A DNA stretch of 43,279 bases from Candidatus Aminicenantota bacterium (GTDB lineage: Bacteria > Acidobacteriota > Aminicenantia > UBA2199). Of this stretch, positions 33,961 to 42,636 are shown in pieces. Within the stretch, counting starts at the first letter, position 1. Each line of letters opens with the position of its first letter. The notes under the pieces are model-generated. The model ran no database searches, was not told the DNA's origin, and worked only from the letters and a program-made list of their open reading frames with translations. The stretch lies in the NCBI GenBank assembly GCA_029938635.1, contig JAOZUQ010000019.1, positions 1-43,279 on the forward strand, given 5' to 3'. Position numbers and translations under genes: made by a program.

Positions 33961-33986
33961 CCAATCTGATAGAATATTCTGATTGG
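33961..33986. promoter_or_regulatory. Palindromic site upstream of the membrane acyltransferase gene
   Basis: CCAATC (33961-33966) and GATTGG (33981-33986) flank a 14-nt centre that itself contains the perfect palindrome AGAATATTCT (33971-33980). It lies 24 nt before ATG 34010. Such nested dyads are typical of operators, but no regulator is known. It could also be a weak terminator for the gene ending at 33931. Confidence 0.35.
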
Positions 33987-34009
33987 ATGATTAAATACCT
34001 TTAATAATA

Positions 34010-35056
34010 ATGAATAATGATAAGAAAAACAGGATAGCGGAGCGGGAACCCTTTCTCGATTATTTTCGTGGAATAATTATCTTTTTAATGATCCAGGGAC
34101 ACTTGTTCAGAGCTTTACTGGATAAAGACCTGAAATCGGGATTCTGGTTCAGAACTCACGAATATATTCATGGAGTTGTCGCACCGGGATTTCTTTTTCT
34201 TGCAGGATTTTTATTCTATTATACGATCCACAATAAAAAATCTTCTGACCTTCTTATAAAAGTTCGTCATTTATCCGGAATAATTATTCTCGGTTATTTT
34301 CTTCATCTCCCATTCTTTTCACTTCAAAAGATCATTAAACTCTGGGGGACGGGGATAGAGTATAAATTGCTTAGAATGGATATATTACAGACCATTGGTT
34401 TTTCTTTGTTGATAGCAATTTTTATATGGAAATTCCTCAGACGGATATTTATTCCTGCAATCACAATTATTGTGTTATTCAATATTGTTTCACCTTTTAT
34501 AATTAATGTGCCTGACAACATCCTTCTGGCTTCATTTGTAGATAATAATATCTCTCAGTTTCCTCTCATCTTCTGGTCTTTTTACCTTTTTCTCGGGATA
34601 CTTGCTTCAAGATTCCTTAGAAAATTCAGCCTGTCTGTTTTGATCCTGAGTGTTGTTATACTATTAACTGCTCATTTATTTCCCCATGAATTGATAAGAA
34701 TAGTTGCTGATTCAGGCAAGGTCTTGTTTCTTTTTTCAATTATCCGTCTGGCTCCCCGCATATCGTCCAAAATATTGACAAGATTTCTGACAGCCTCCAG
34801 GGAAAGTCTCTTCCTCTATATGTCCCACCTTATGATAATCTACGGTTCACCTCTTAATCCGGGATTATCCAGATTATTCAAAGAATCGTTGAGTATACCA
34901 ATAGCATTCCTGTTGTTCATTCTCCTGATCCTGACCCTTTACCCGGCTGCATATTATCTGAACAAATTAAGATCAGATCATTTAGATATTTATAATTCTC
35001 TTAAATATGGCTTATTCACATTTTTCCTTTTTGTTTTTTTAATAAGCAAGTGGTGA
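34010..35056 (+). CDS. DUF1624 / heparan-alpha-glucosaminide N-acetyltransferase-like membrane protein
   Basis: 348 residues with about ten transmembrane segments. The N-terminal signature PFLDYFRGIIIFLMIQGHLF is typical of the HGSNAT-catalytic (DUF1624) / acyltransferase-3-like membrane family, and the His in QGHLF and the APGFLFLAGF segment are the expected conserved positions. The family moves acetyl groups across membranes onto sugars, though bacterial substrates are mostly unknown. It starts at ATG 34010 with no clear SD and lies 78 nt after the epimerase fusion, possibly in one transcript. It is convergent with the PLP-enzyme gene, 8 nt away. Confidence 0.8.
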   Translation: MNNDKKNRIAEREPFLDYFRGIIIFLMIQGHLFRALLDKDLKSGFWFRTHEYIHGVVAPGFLFLAGFLFYYTIHNKKSSDLLIKVRHLSGIIILGYFLHLPFFSLQKIIKLWGTGIEYKLLRMDILQTIGFSLLIAIFIWKFLRRIFIPAITIIVLFNIVSPFIINVPDNILLASFVDNNISQFPLIFWSFYLFLGILASRFLRKFSLSVLILSVVILLTAHLFPHELIRIVADSGKVLFLFSIIRLAPRISSKILTRFLTASRESLFLYMSHLMIIYGSPLNPGLSRLFKESLSIPIAFLLFILLILTLYPAAYYLNKLRSDHLDIYNSLKYGLFTFFLFVFLISKW

Positions 35057-35064
35057 TTCTTAAT

Positions 35065-36159
35065 TCAGGATCTGCTAATAAGTATTCTTTCCCCATCCAG
35101 AGTAAGATAAGATTCTGTGAGATTTGCCGCCAGGCATGAGTGAACCGGTACGATCCCGATCACATCCCCTATCGATACAGCATCGAAGAACTCATCATTC
35201 GCTTTAATAACTGAATGCTCCTGAGACACACTTGAGACATAAGAGCTTTTGGATAATTTTCCCCAACCATCAGTTTTTAAAAAAACAGGCTGTCCGTAAT
35301 TTGATCTGCCTGAAGGTTCTGAAATAAACTCTTTTGAGAGATGTACTGCTCCACCATGTACAACAACCTCTTTTCTCAAAGTATTCTTCGATATGACCGG
35401 AGCAGCAAGAACAACTGCGATCTGGTCTATTGTACATGAACCAAGTGCCAATTGCATAAGATCATAGAAAACAAAATTTCCCGGCCTTATTTCATCAACG
35501 CCCCTTAGATCAGGAGTGATAGAAATTGTTGGAGTATCCCCGACTGATATCATAAGATCAGGATATTCACTCAGGAACCTTTGCTTAAGGCCATCCATTT
35601 TTCTCATTGTATCATTATATATATCAAGGATCCCGTTTTTCGAAGTTGCTCTGTAACTGTGTCCTGAATGTGTCAGAAAACCGGCAAACTTCATCCCGGC
35701 ATCATTTATTGATCTAACTACTTTTTCTATTTTGTCAATATCATCCGATAATATCCCTGTCCTGTTGTAGCCAGTGTCAATTTTAACAAATATTGAAACC
35801 TCATACTTCAACCCATTTTTAAGTGCATCCAGGGGTTTGTCAGAATCAATGATCAGGTTAATTTTTTTTCCGGATTTTAGTAATTCATTTATTTTGTGAG
35901 TTTCCAATACATTAAATGTAATGGCGATAGTTATATCATCCCAGCCGTCATCTGCAAAATAACCGGCCATTTTAACAGATGAAACTGTGATCTTATCCAC
36001 TCCCTCTTCACGAAACCATCGCCCTATCTCTCTGGAATTATGAGTTTTGAAGTGAGGCCTGAAAGAGACACCGGATACGGCTGCTTTATTTATCATCGAA
36101 CGGATGTTGCTTCGGCATTTTACACTATCAAGAATTAATGTAGGCTCAATAATATTCAT
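35065..36159 (-). CDS. DSD1-family PLP enzyme (D-threonine aldolase / D-serine dehydratase-like)
   Basis: 364 residues of fold-type III (alanine-racemase-like barrel). PLP should be held by Lys38 in FRPHFKTH. HSGHSYRA near 165, SVGDTPTISI near 205 and RPGNFVFYDLMQLALGSC near 225 are family features. The C-terminal PVHSCLAANL (about 340) provides the His-x-Cys metal ligands of D-threonine aldolase and chicken D-serine dehydratase. The reaction is therefore likely cleavage or dehydration of a D-beta-hydroxy amino acid with a divalent metal. The exact substrate is unknown. The start ATG 36159 has no strong SD. It could help salvage D-amino acids from cell wall. Confidence 0.87.
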   Translation of the reverse strand: MNIIEPTLILDSVKCRSNIRSMINKAAVSGVSFRPHFKTHNSREIGRWFREEGVDKITVSSVKMAGYFADDGWDDITIAITFNVLETHKINELLKSGKKINLIIDSDKPLDALKNGLKYEVSIFVKIDTGYNRTGILSDDIDKIEKVVRSINDAGMKFAGFLTHSGHSYRATSKNGILDIYNDTMRKMDGLKQRFLSEYPDLMISVGDTPTISITPDLRGVDEIRPGNFVFYDLMQLALGSCTIDQIAVVLAAPVISKNTLRKEVVVHGGAVHLSKEFISEPSGRSNYGQPVFLKTDGWGKLSKSSYVSSVSQEHSVIKANDEFFDAVSIGDVIGIVPVHSCLAANLTESYLTLDGERILISRS

Positions 36160-36275
36160 CGTATTCAGAATAGTATTATATTACTTTTTTTTAATCCATT
36201 CATCAGATATTGTCGTCACTGGACATTTTTATCCACATTTTTTATAATTATTACAAAATAAGAGGGATTGAATTA

Positions 36276-37931
36276 ATGAAATCAATTTGTATAAAATTAG
36301 TTTGCGTACTTTTTCTATTTTCTTTCATTTCTGCAGCAGAAAATCTTGAGAAAGGGATCTCTCCTGAAATACACCTGCAAAAAGCTGATGAAGCTGTCAG
36401 GATAGATCCTGACCGGTCAATGGACCTGTCCAAAAGTGTACTCCTTTTTCTGAAAGGCACAGACAATAATTATCTGGAGATAAAAGCAAGACTGATAATC
36501 GGGAAGGCATTTTATTACAAAAAAAAGTTTCTGGAAGCACTCAAAATTCTCAGCAATGTAAAAGCAAGAATTTCAAAACTGAGCATCGGGGACAATAGTG
36601 AAAAACAATCTGTCCTTTGTGCTGAATCATTCTTCTGGCTCGGAGAAGTTTATCTGAAAATGAGCAGATACAGGAAATCTCTGGAAAGTTATCTTAAGGG
36701 GCTCGAATATTGTGATCCAAAAAAACATAATATTTCAGAATCAAAGCTCATTATTGCTGTTTCAAGGATATATCTGTTTTTATCTGAATATGAGAATGCA
36801 ATGGCCTATGCTATAAAGGGGGCAGCAAGTGCAAAAGAGAGTGGCGATGTAGAATCCCTTTTTTTTTCATCCTATATCCATGGATATGTATACCGGGAAA
36901 TGAAAGAATATGAGAAAGGGCTGATCAAATTCAAAAAATCCCTTGAGATTTCCGAAGTTAACAAAATGGTTCATCTGAAGATCATGGCTCTCAATGAAAT
37001 ATCCAATATTTATTTTTTACAGAAAAAATATGACAGAGCACTTAATCTGAAAAAGGATGCTCTTAAGCTTGCTGATCAAACAGAGAATCTAACCGCATTA
37101 TCATTTTGTCTTCACGATATAGCACTTATTTTCATGGAGAAAAAGGAGCATATGAAAGCACTTCCCTACTTTATCAGGTCAAGAGATATTGCAAAAGAAG
37201 ATTCGAACATAAGAGGAGAAGTAATCTCCAATATTAGTATTGCAAATCTGTATTCAAAGGTTGGAAGTTTATCAAAGAGCAGGAAGATCGCTATAAAAAC
37301 ACTACGACTAGCAGAAAAACACGAGCTGAAATCAGAAATGATGGATCTTACAAAATTCCTGTCAGACCTTGCGCTCAGAAGAAATAATTTCAAGGATGCT
37401 TATAAATATCTGGATCGCTCGTTCAAGCTTAACCAGGATATTTTCAGTACAGAAAAAAGTAAAAAGATAGCAGAACTTGAAACAGAGATAGAGATGGAGA
37501 AGAGTGAGAACAAAATCCTGCTCCTTGAAAAAATAAATGAGATCAAGCAGTTTGAACTTGATGAACAGAACAGGTTCATTACCCTTCAGAAAGTTTCTAC
37601 TTTCCTTTTGATAGTAATAGCTTCACTGATATTTCTTGCATACAGATTCAAAATTAGGGCCAACCTTCAATTACAAAAAAAGAGTGCGGAGTTGGAAAAA
37701 ACTCTGGCAGAAGTTCATAAATTAAGCGGACTTCTTCCCATATGTTCTTCCTGTAAAAAAATCAGGGATGACGGTGGTTATTGGCATAAGGTTGAGGAGT
37801 ATATTAATAGTCACTCAGAAGCAAGCTTCAGCCACTCAGTGTGCCCTTCATGTATAGAAAAGGTATACCCAAAAATGAAGAATGGCAGGACAAGTTCAAA
37901 AAATAAATCTCCTAAAAATAAGACTAAGTAG
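36276..37931 (+). CDS. Exported TPR protein with membrane helix, coiled coil and C-terminal Cys-rich domain
   Basis: 551 residues from ATG 36276 (GAGGG about 9 nt upstream); an in-frame extension to 36210 adds only non-signal residues. A signal peptide (MKSICIKLVCVLFLFSFISA) leads into ~350 residues of TPR repeats, for example ESYLKGLEYCD, SYIHGYVYREMKEYEKGLIK and LHDIALIFMEKKEHMKALPY. An acidic coiled coil (TEKSKKIAELETEIEMEKSE) precedes a membrane helix (STFLLIVIASLIFLAYRF) and a second coiled coil. The cytoplasmic end is LLPICSSCKKIRDDGGYWHK ... SHSVCPSCIEKVYP, a four-Cys domain often seen at the C-terminus of sensor proteins, where it replaces a kinase or cyclase. I infer a periplasmic TPR sensor signalling through this tail. 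Confidence 0.8.
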   Translation: MKSICIKLVCVLFLFSFISAAENLEKGISPEIHLQKADEAVRIDPDRSMDLSKSVLLFLKGTDNNYLEIKARLIIGKAFYYKKKFLEALKILSNVKARISKLSIGDNSEKQSVLCAESFFWLGEVYLKMSRYRKSLESYLKGLEYCDPKKHNISESKLIIAVSRIYLFLSEYENAMAYAIKGAASAKESGDVESLFFSSYIHGYVYREMKEYEKGLIKFKKSLEISEVNKMVHLKIMALNEISNIYFLQKKYDRALNLKKDALKLADQTENLTALSFCLHDIALIFMEKKEHMKALPYFIRSRDIAKEDSNIRGEVISNISIANLYSKVGSLSKSRKIAIKTLRLAEKHELKSEMMDLTKFLSDLALRRNNFKDAYKYLDRSFKLNQDIFSTEKSKKIAELETEIEMEKSENKILLLEKINEIKQFELDEQNRFITLQKVSTFLLIVIASLIFLAYRFKIRANLQLQKKSAELEKTLAEVHKLSGLLPICSSCKKIRDDGGYWHKVEEYINSHSEASFSHSVCPSCIEKVYPKMKNGRTSSKNKSPKNKTK

Positions 37932-38136
37932 GAAAACTCTTTCACTTGTGTATAGAATTTACACAATAAACATGAACAATCCTGCCTCTTTATCACTATT
38001 TTTTAGCAATCCCTGAGAAAAATTACACCTCTGATTTATACTGACACATATTTAAATAAGTGAAAAAATAAAAAAACATGAAGTAATTTCTCAATCAGGA
38101 ATCAAAATTGCTAATAAATATCAATAGGAGGATACT

Positions 38137-38466
38137 ATGGATAGAATACCCAGGTCAGAAGGAAGATTCAAGAAGAATCTTACCGCAAGTATACGTTATA
38201 AAGACAGAGTATTTTCCTGTGTTACCAAAAACATTTCCAGAACAGGACTTTATATTGAAGCTATTGGCATTAATCTGAATAGTGATAGAGATGTTTCCGT
38301 CTCGCTTGTAGGAGAAGATTCTCTCTTTAAACTTGGAGGAGAAATAATCTGGAACAAAACAATCCCCTGCGAGCCGGGACTCTCTCCCATTGAAGGCCTC
38401 GGTATTAAAATTACTAATGCTCCTTCTGATTATTTAAATTTTGTCGAGTACCAGAGATACCTTTAA
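38137..38466 (+). CDS. PilZ domain protein (c-di-GMP receptor)
   Basis: 109 residues from ATG 38137 with AGGAGG upstream. Both c-di-GMP contact motifs are present: RxxxR as Arg6-x-x-x-Arg10 (RSEGR) and (D/N)xSxxG as NISRTG (32-37). The remaining beta-strands fit a single PilZ barrel. It likely binds cyclic di-GMP and acts on motility, adhesion or exopolysaccharide partners. No GGDEF or EAL proteins are in the window. It follows the TPR gene after 205 nt, which contain only a weak TTGTGT/ACACAA hairpin near 37944-37965. Confidence 0.9.
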   Translation: MDRIPRSEGRFKKNLTASIRYKDRVFSCVTKNISRTGLYIEAIGINLNSDRDVSVSLVGEDSLFKLGGEIIWNKTIPCEPGLSPIEGLGIKITNAPSDYLNFVEYQRYL

Positions 38467-38528
38467 TTGACAAATATAGTCAACTCATTTCACAAAAAAC
38501 GGCATATTATTCTCTGAATTTAACTATC

Positions 38529-39110
38529 TCAGAATTTTATCAGGTCATTCTTTGAATCTATATCCATAAATTCCCTGCTATTCTCAAATATAACGGTTTT
38601 TATTTTATTTCTGTTTTTGTTTAGTATATCTTTCCCTGAATTAAACTGATCAAGCCCAAGAAATGCCGGGAAGAGACAAGACGGGATAATTCGCGGGTGA
38701 GTATAACTCCCGTTCACTTCAGGAATGATCATTTCATCTCCATTCCATGATTTGATCAATTTGTTTATTACAGATGAGCTGACAAACGGCATATCAGCAA
38801 GTATCATCATTACTCCCTCTGATTCTCTGTCTAGTATTTCCAGCCCTGAATTAAAGGAAGAAATCATCCCTTTTGAAAAATCATGGTTGATTATGGTTCT
38901 TAATTTTTTATTTCCCGGGAAATATTCTTTGATCACTTTTTTTACTTTTTCTGATTCATAACCGAGAACAACAACTATCTCATTAAGCTCCGATTGTATA
39001 CAACTTCTCAACCCACGCACTAAAAGGGGTTCATTTTCAAAAGGATATGTCAGCTTCTGAGATCCGAATCTTTGCCCTGTGCCGGCTGCCAGAAAAATTC
39101 CGGGTAGCAT
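38529..39110 (-). CDS. MobA/MocA-like nucleotidyltransferase
   Basis: 193 residues of the MobA-like NTP-transferase family. The nucleotide-binding loop is GIFLAAGTGQRFGSQKL (4-20), the sugar/nucleotide contact is LADMPFVSSSVI (about 105), and a C-terminal MDIDSKNDLIKF closes the domain. MocA (molybdopterin cytidylyltransferase) and related enzymes share this pattern, including the Q-K-L and P-L-L-V-R segment. No molybdenum enzyme or cofactor gene is nearby, so another nucleotidyl acceptor is possible. It lies 34 nt downstream of glnA on the same strand with GGGGAG as SD. Confidence 0.82.
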   Translation of the reverse strand: MLPGIFLAAGTGQRFGSQKLTYPFENEPLLVRGLRSCIQSELNEIVVVLGYESEKVKKVIKEYFPGNKKLRTIINHDFSKGMISSFNSGLEILDRESEGVMMILADMPFVSSSVINKLIKSWNGDEMIIPEVNGSYTHPRIIPSCLFPAFLGLDQFNSGKDILNKNRNKIKTVIFENSREFMDIDSKNDLIKF

Positions 39111-39144
39111 TCAGAAATATCTCCCCATCAATGACCTTTTACCA

Positions 39145-40467
39145 TTAATACTTAGACAGATAATGTTCCTGCTCCCATGAATGAACCTGTTGAATATAAT
39201 CCCTCCACTCATCCCGTTTCGCTTTCAGATAGTTGGTATAGATATGTTCACCCAACACCTTCCTTATTAACGGATCCTTTTCCATACTGTCAAGTGCCTC
39301 TGAAAGACTACCGGGCAGGACACCTATCTTCAGTCTGGCCATCTCCCGTTTAGACATTTTATAAAGATTTTTGTTTACAGGCTCAGGAGGATATTGTTTA
39401 TTGGCAACACCTTCAAGACCTGAGGCAAGCATTACAGCGAGAGCAAGATAGGGATTCGCAGAAGGATCAGGTGATCTGACCTCTATCCGCGTGCCTATCT
39501 CTCTTTTCGCCGGTACCCTTATCAAAGGGGAACGGTTCTTTTCAGACCAGCTTATCATTGTCGGCGCTTCAAAACCGGGGACTAGTCTTTTATATGAATT
39601 TATAAGGGGATTTGTAATTGCAGTGAAAGATTTAGCATGCCTCAGAATACCCGCAATATATCCCATTGCAATACTACTGAGTTCATATTCTGATTTCTGA
39701 TCATAAAAAACATTCTTCTTCCCGTGAAAAAGACTCTGGTGTGTATGCATACCGCTGCCGTTTATCCCGAATATCGGCTTAGGCATAAAAGTAGCATGTA
39801 AATTATATTGTGATGCAACTTTTCTCACTACGAATCTGAACGTAGCTATTCTGTCAGCTGCAGTGAGAGAGTCTGCATATTTAAAATCTATCTCATGCTG
39901 TCCTGGTGCAACTTCATGGTGAGCGGCCTCCACCTCAAATCCGATACTGGAAAGAACCTCTACCATCTCCTGTCTTGCTTCTTCACCACGGTCAATTGGA
40001 GTAAGATCAAAATATCCTCCGGCATCATGAGTATTGATCGTGATATCTCCCTTCTCATCTTTCTCGAACAGGAAGAATTCAGCTTCAAGTCCGGCATTCA
40101 TAACATATCCCATATCGGCTGCCTGCTTCATCACTGTTTTCAGTATGTTCCTTGGGCAACCCTCGAACGGCGTTTCGTCAGGATTGTGAATATCACAAAT
40201 AAGCCTTGCAACCCTGTTCTCATTTCTGTTCCAGGGATATATCACCAGAGTATTAATATCCGGATTCAACATCATGTCGGACTCTTCGATCCTCGAGAAA
40301 CCCTCGATAGACGATCCATCGAACATCACTTTTCCATCCAGAGCTTTTTCAAACTGGGAAGGGGGTACTTCAACATTCTTATTTATTCCCATGATGTCAG
40401 TAAATTGAAGCCTCAGGTATTTAACCTTCTCATCCTTTAAGATCTTTAATGCATCTCTAGTATTCAA
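39145..40467 (-). CDS. glnA: Type I glutamine synthetase (GSI-alpha-like)
   Basis: 440 residues, starting at TTG 40467 with AGGAGG 5-6 nt upstream. It makes glutamine from glutamate, ammonia and ATP as a dodecamer. Key motifs are MFDGSSIEGF, EAEFFLFEKD, HHEVAPGQHEIDFKYA, GINGSGMHTHQSL and RSPDPSANPYLALAVML. Length and the NLYKMSKREM segment (rather than NLYDLP with a regulatory insertion) fit the shorter GSI-alpha group, which is regulated by feedback rather than adenylylation. A MobA-like gene follows 34 nt later. Upstream lies an AT-rich promoter region and a MITE-like element. Confidence 0.96.
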   Translation of the reverse strand: MNTRDALKILKDEKVKYLRLQFTDIMGINKNVEVPPSQFEKALDGKVMFDGSSIEGFSRIEESDMMLNPDINTLVIYPWNRNENRVARLICDIHNPDETPFEGCPRNILKTVMKQAADMGYVMNAGLEAEFFLFEKDEKGDITINTHDAGGYFDLTPIDRGEEARQEMVEVLSSIGFEVEAAHHEVAPGQHEIDFKYADSLTAADRIATFRFVVRKVASQYNLHATFMPKPIFGINGSGMHTHQSLFHGKKNVFYDQKSEYELSSIAMGYIAGILRHAKSFTAITNPLINSYKRLVPGFEAPTMISWSEKNRSPLIRVPAKREIGTRIEVRSPDPSANPYLALAVMLASGLEGVANKQYPPEPVNKNLYKMSKREMARLKIGVLPGSLSEALDSMEKDPLIRKVLGEHIYTNYLKAKRDEWRDYIQQVHSWEQEHYLSKY

Positions 40468-40508
40468 TTCTCCCTCCTGGTTTGCTTGATACGATAATAC
40501 TAATATTA

Positions 40509-40529
40509 TGCATTATATGCAAATTTTGC
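40509..40529 (-). promoter_or_regulatory. Candidate glnA promoter region with overlapping palindromes
   Basis: A perfect -10 TATAAT (complement of 40512-40517) lies 45-50 nt upstream of the glnA TTG start. It is embedded in the palindrome TGCATTATATGCA (40509-40521) and adjoins GCAAATTTTGC (40519-40529), a second dyad. No good -35 is present, suggesting activator-dependent or alternative-sigma use. The dyads are candidate regulator sites. Confidence 0.4.
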
Positions 40530-40604
40530 GAATCATTTTTTTGATTTTCTGCCATTTTTTTACAATATGAGGCTGTTTGATATACATGTTTGTGTTTTTT
40601 CTCA

Positions 40605-40824
40605 AACAAATATCATTTACTTAGTTCAGTCACTACGACACGTCCAACAGGGAGGGCCAGCCGCTTCCGTGTATTGCTTTTACGGGACTGGCAGCCCGAG
40701 TCTCGCCAATATCGAACGGAGGGCGGACGTCCAGCAAAATACCAGAAGGATTTTGCGATAGTAAAAGTAAACACGGAAATAGGCAAAGCCAAATGGTGAA
40801 CGAACTAAGTAAATGATATTTGTT
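40605..40824. mobile_element. MITE-like element with perfect 23-bp terminal inverted repeats
   Basis: The left end 40605-40627 (AACAAATATCATTTACTTAG, then TTC) is repeated exactly in inverse at 40802-40824. The 174-nt interior is clearly more G+C-rich than its surroundings. Subterminal arms CTTCCGTGTATTGCTTTTAC and GTAAAAGTAAACACGG also pair imperfectly. No transposase is encoded and no clear target-site duplication is seen. It fills most of the 370-nt gap between glnA (start 40467) and thiH (end 40839). I infer a small non-autonomous mobile element or a large hairpin that may end thi transcription. Confidence 0.7.
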
Positions 40825-40838
40825 AACAGAGGAGAAAG

Positions 40839-41855
40839 TCAGAGCGGGGTGTTGTCGATCCTTCTCCAGTCTGTATAGACCGGATCGAATCCTTCTGCTC
40901 TGAGAACTGATTCTATCTCTTTGATCGAGCGGAGGTCTTTCACTCTGAATTGAGGATCTTCCTGAGCTCCTTCGACGTATCCGCCTACGCTGGTATTTGA
41001 TGCAGCGGAGATCCTGGTGATCCCGAAATGTAATGCATGATCTCTGAGAGAGGCATTCTCCCTGGTGGATAAATTTATCCCTACTCTCGGGAAGTTCAAT
41101 CTCGTAAGTATTATACATTTAACCAGGTCCATATCGGTTATTTCATGGTAATCAGTTTCATCACCCGGCTCAACAATAAGCCGGGGAAAAGACACAGAAT
41201 ATTCAACTCCCGGATAATTCCTCTCCATGAAGTTAAGATGTTCAAACAGATCGTAGAGATCATCTTCAAGTTTTGAGAGTCCTGTAAGTATCCCCATGCT
41301 TATCATCCTGATCCCTGAAAGAGCTACCCGTTCAGGTGTTTTATAACGGTAATCGTAATCCTTTTTTTTCCCTGACAGATGGAGTTCGTCATACCGGTTC
41401 CGGTCATATGTTTCCTGATAGATCGTGACTCCGTCAACACCGGCCCTGTATAACTCCATATACTCATCTGTATCAAGGGGATAAACTTCCAGACTGATAC
41501 TTGAAAAATATTTTCCTGCTATCTTTACAGCATCTATCAGGTAGCTGACAGGTGACATCTTCCTTGATTCTCCGGTAAGAAGTAAAATATTCCTTATCCC
41601 GGAACCGGAGACAATTTTCATTTCAGATTCTATCTGCTCCGGAGTAAGTTTTTTTCTTTTTAATCCGCATGAGGACCGGAAACCGCAATACACGCAATTA
41701 TTTTCACAATAATTAGAGATATATATAGGGGCATACAAAGATATCACTTTTCCAAATTGGGCAGCAGTTATTCTCCCTGCCCTTGCTGCAAATTTCTCCA
41801 ATAAAGCAGGATCTCTGTCAGCCAGAAAATCACTTATTTCTTTTTTTGTTATCAA
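40839..41855 (-). CDS. thiH: 2-iminoacetate synthase (radical SAM, thiazole biosynthesis)
   Basis: 338 residues from TTG 41855, which has GAGGAA about 6 nt upstream and stands 1 nt past the thiG stop; a longer frame into thiG is a shadow. ThiH cleaves tyrosine with a 5'-deoxyadenosyl radical to give dehydroglycine for the thiazole ring. The radical-SAM cluster motif CxxxCxxC is at YCENNCVYCGF (about 41-48), preceded by APIYISN. LLLTGESRKMSPVSYL, EVYPLDTDEYMELYRAGVDG, TIYQETYDRNRYDELH and RVGINLSTREN are ThiH signatures. It is the last gene of the thi group. Its presence instead of the glycine oxidase ThiO suggests an anaerobic or facultative way of life. Confidence 0.95.
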   Translation of the reverse strand: MITKKEISDFLADRDPALLEKFAARAGRITAAQFGKVISLYAPIYISNYCENNCVYCGFRSSCGLKRKKLTPEQIESEMKIVSGSGIRNILLLTGESRKMSPVSYLIDAVKIAGKYFSSISLEVYPLDTDEYMELYRAGVDGVTIYQETYDRNRYDELHLSGKKKDYDYRYKTPERVALSGIRMISMGILTGLSKLEDDLYDLFEHLNFMERNYPGVEYSVSFPRLIVEPGDETDYHEITDMDLVKCIILTRLNFPRVGINLSTRENASLRDHALHFGITRISAASNTSVGGYVEGAQEDPQFRVKDLRSIKEIESVLRAEGFDPVYTDWRRIDNTPL

Positions 41856-41856
41856 T

Positions 41857-42636
41857 CTATTCCTCGAATAAAAATCCGGTAAGTGGTGATGAAGCTGATG
41901 CACTCTTTCCGGGCTCTGACATATTTCCCAGCCATGCAAGCCTCCCTGCTTTAACCGCAAGAGAAAACGCCATCGTAGCATTCCCCGGGTCAGCAGCAAG
42001 AGCGACCGCAGTATTTGCAAGAACTGCAGCTGCTCCCATCTCCATTGCCTCGGCAGCTTGTGAAGGCCTTCCGATCCCTGCATCAACAACCACCGGGAGT
42101 GAAGATTCCCTGATCAGGATCTCAATAAATTTTTTTGCTTTCAACCCTTCCCCGCTACCGATTAGGGAACCCAGAGGCATCAGGGCTGCAGCACCTGCAT
42201 CTTCCATTTCCCTCGCAGCATAAAGATCCGGGGACATATAAGGTAAAACAACGAATCCTTCAGCTGCAAGTACTCTTACTGCTTCAGCAGTTTCCCTGTT
42301 ATCCGGAAGAAGATATTTTGAATCATTTATTACTTCTATCTTGATCCAGTCAACTCCGGCAGCCTCTCTGGCAAGCCTTGCTATCCGGATCGCCTCCCCG
42401 GCATTCCTGGCACCGGAGGTATTTACCATCAGAATAACATCATCAGGAATAAATTCCAGAATGTTTTCACTCTCCGCATCAGCATCAACTCTTCTCATAG
42501 CCACTGTCACAACCTCTATTTCCGATTCTCTGATACATTCCATCATCTCAGATTTACTCCCGAATTTTCCTGTACCGAGAAAAAATCTATTCTTTATCTT
42601 TTTACCCGCAATCTCAAGCGGAGGATTGTTTTGCAT
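41857..42636 (-). CDS. thiG: Thiazole synthase
   Basis: 259 residues. It joins 1-deoxyxylulose-5-phosphate, dehydroglycine and the ThiS thiocarboxylate sulfur to make the thiazole phosphate. Signatures are RFFLGTGKFGS (18-28), TVAMRRVD, VNTSGARNAGEAIRIARLAR, DWIKIEVINDSKYLLPDN with the Schiff-base Lys, PYMSPDLYAAR, LMPLGSLIGSG, VVVDAGIGRPSQAAEAMEMG and VLANTAVALA. The ATG directly follows the thiS stop (TAAATG), with SD inside thiS. This is confident. Confidence 0.97.
   Translation of the reverse strand: MQNNPPLEIAGKKIKNRFFLGTGKFGSKSEMMECIRESEIEVVTVAMRRVDADAESENILEFIPDDVILMVNTSGARNAGEAIRIARLAREAAGVDWIKIEVINDSKYLLPDNRETAEAVRVLAAEGFVVLPYMSPDLYAAREMEDAGAAALMPLGSLIGSGEGLKAKKFIEILIRESSLPVVVDAGIGRPSQAAEAMEMGAAAVLANTAVALAADPGNATMAFSLAVKAGRLAWLGNMSEPGKSASASSPLTGFLFEE

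Noticed and set aside
39895..40440. 181-codon frame antisense to glnA
   Set aside because: Shadow of the conserved glutamine synthetase sequence.
40501..40570. Sigma-54 promoter upstream of glnA
   Set aside because: A TGGCA is present on the minus strand, but no TTGC element stands at the required distance.
40605..40824. Complete insertion sequence
   Set aside because: The 174-nt interior cannot encode a transposase.
41857..42089. N-terminal extension of thiH into thiG
   Set aside because: The extension is a shadow of thiG in another frame; TTG 41855 with its SD is the better start.
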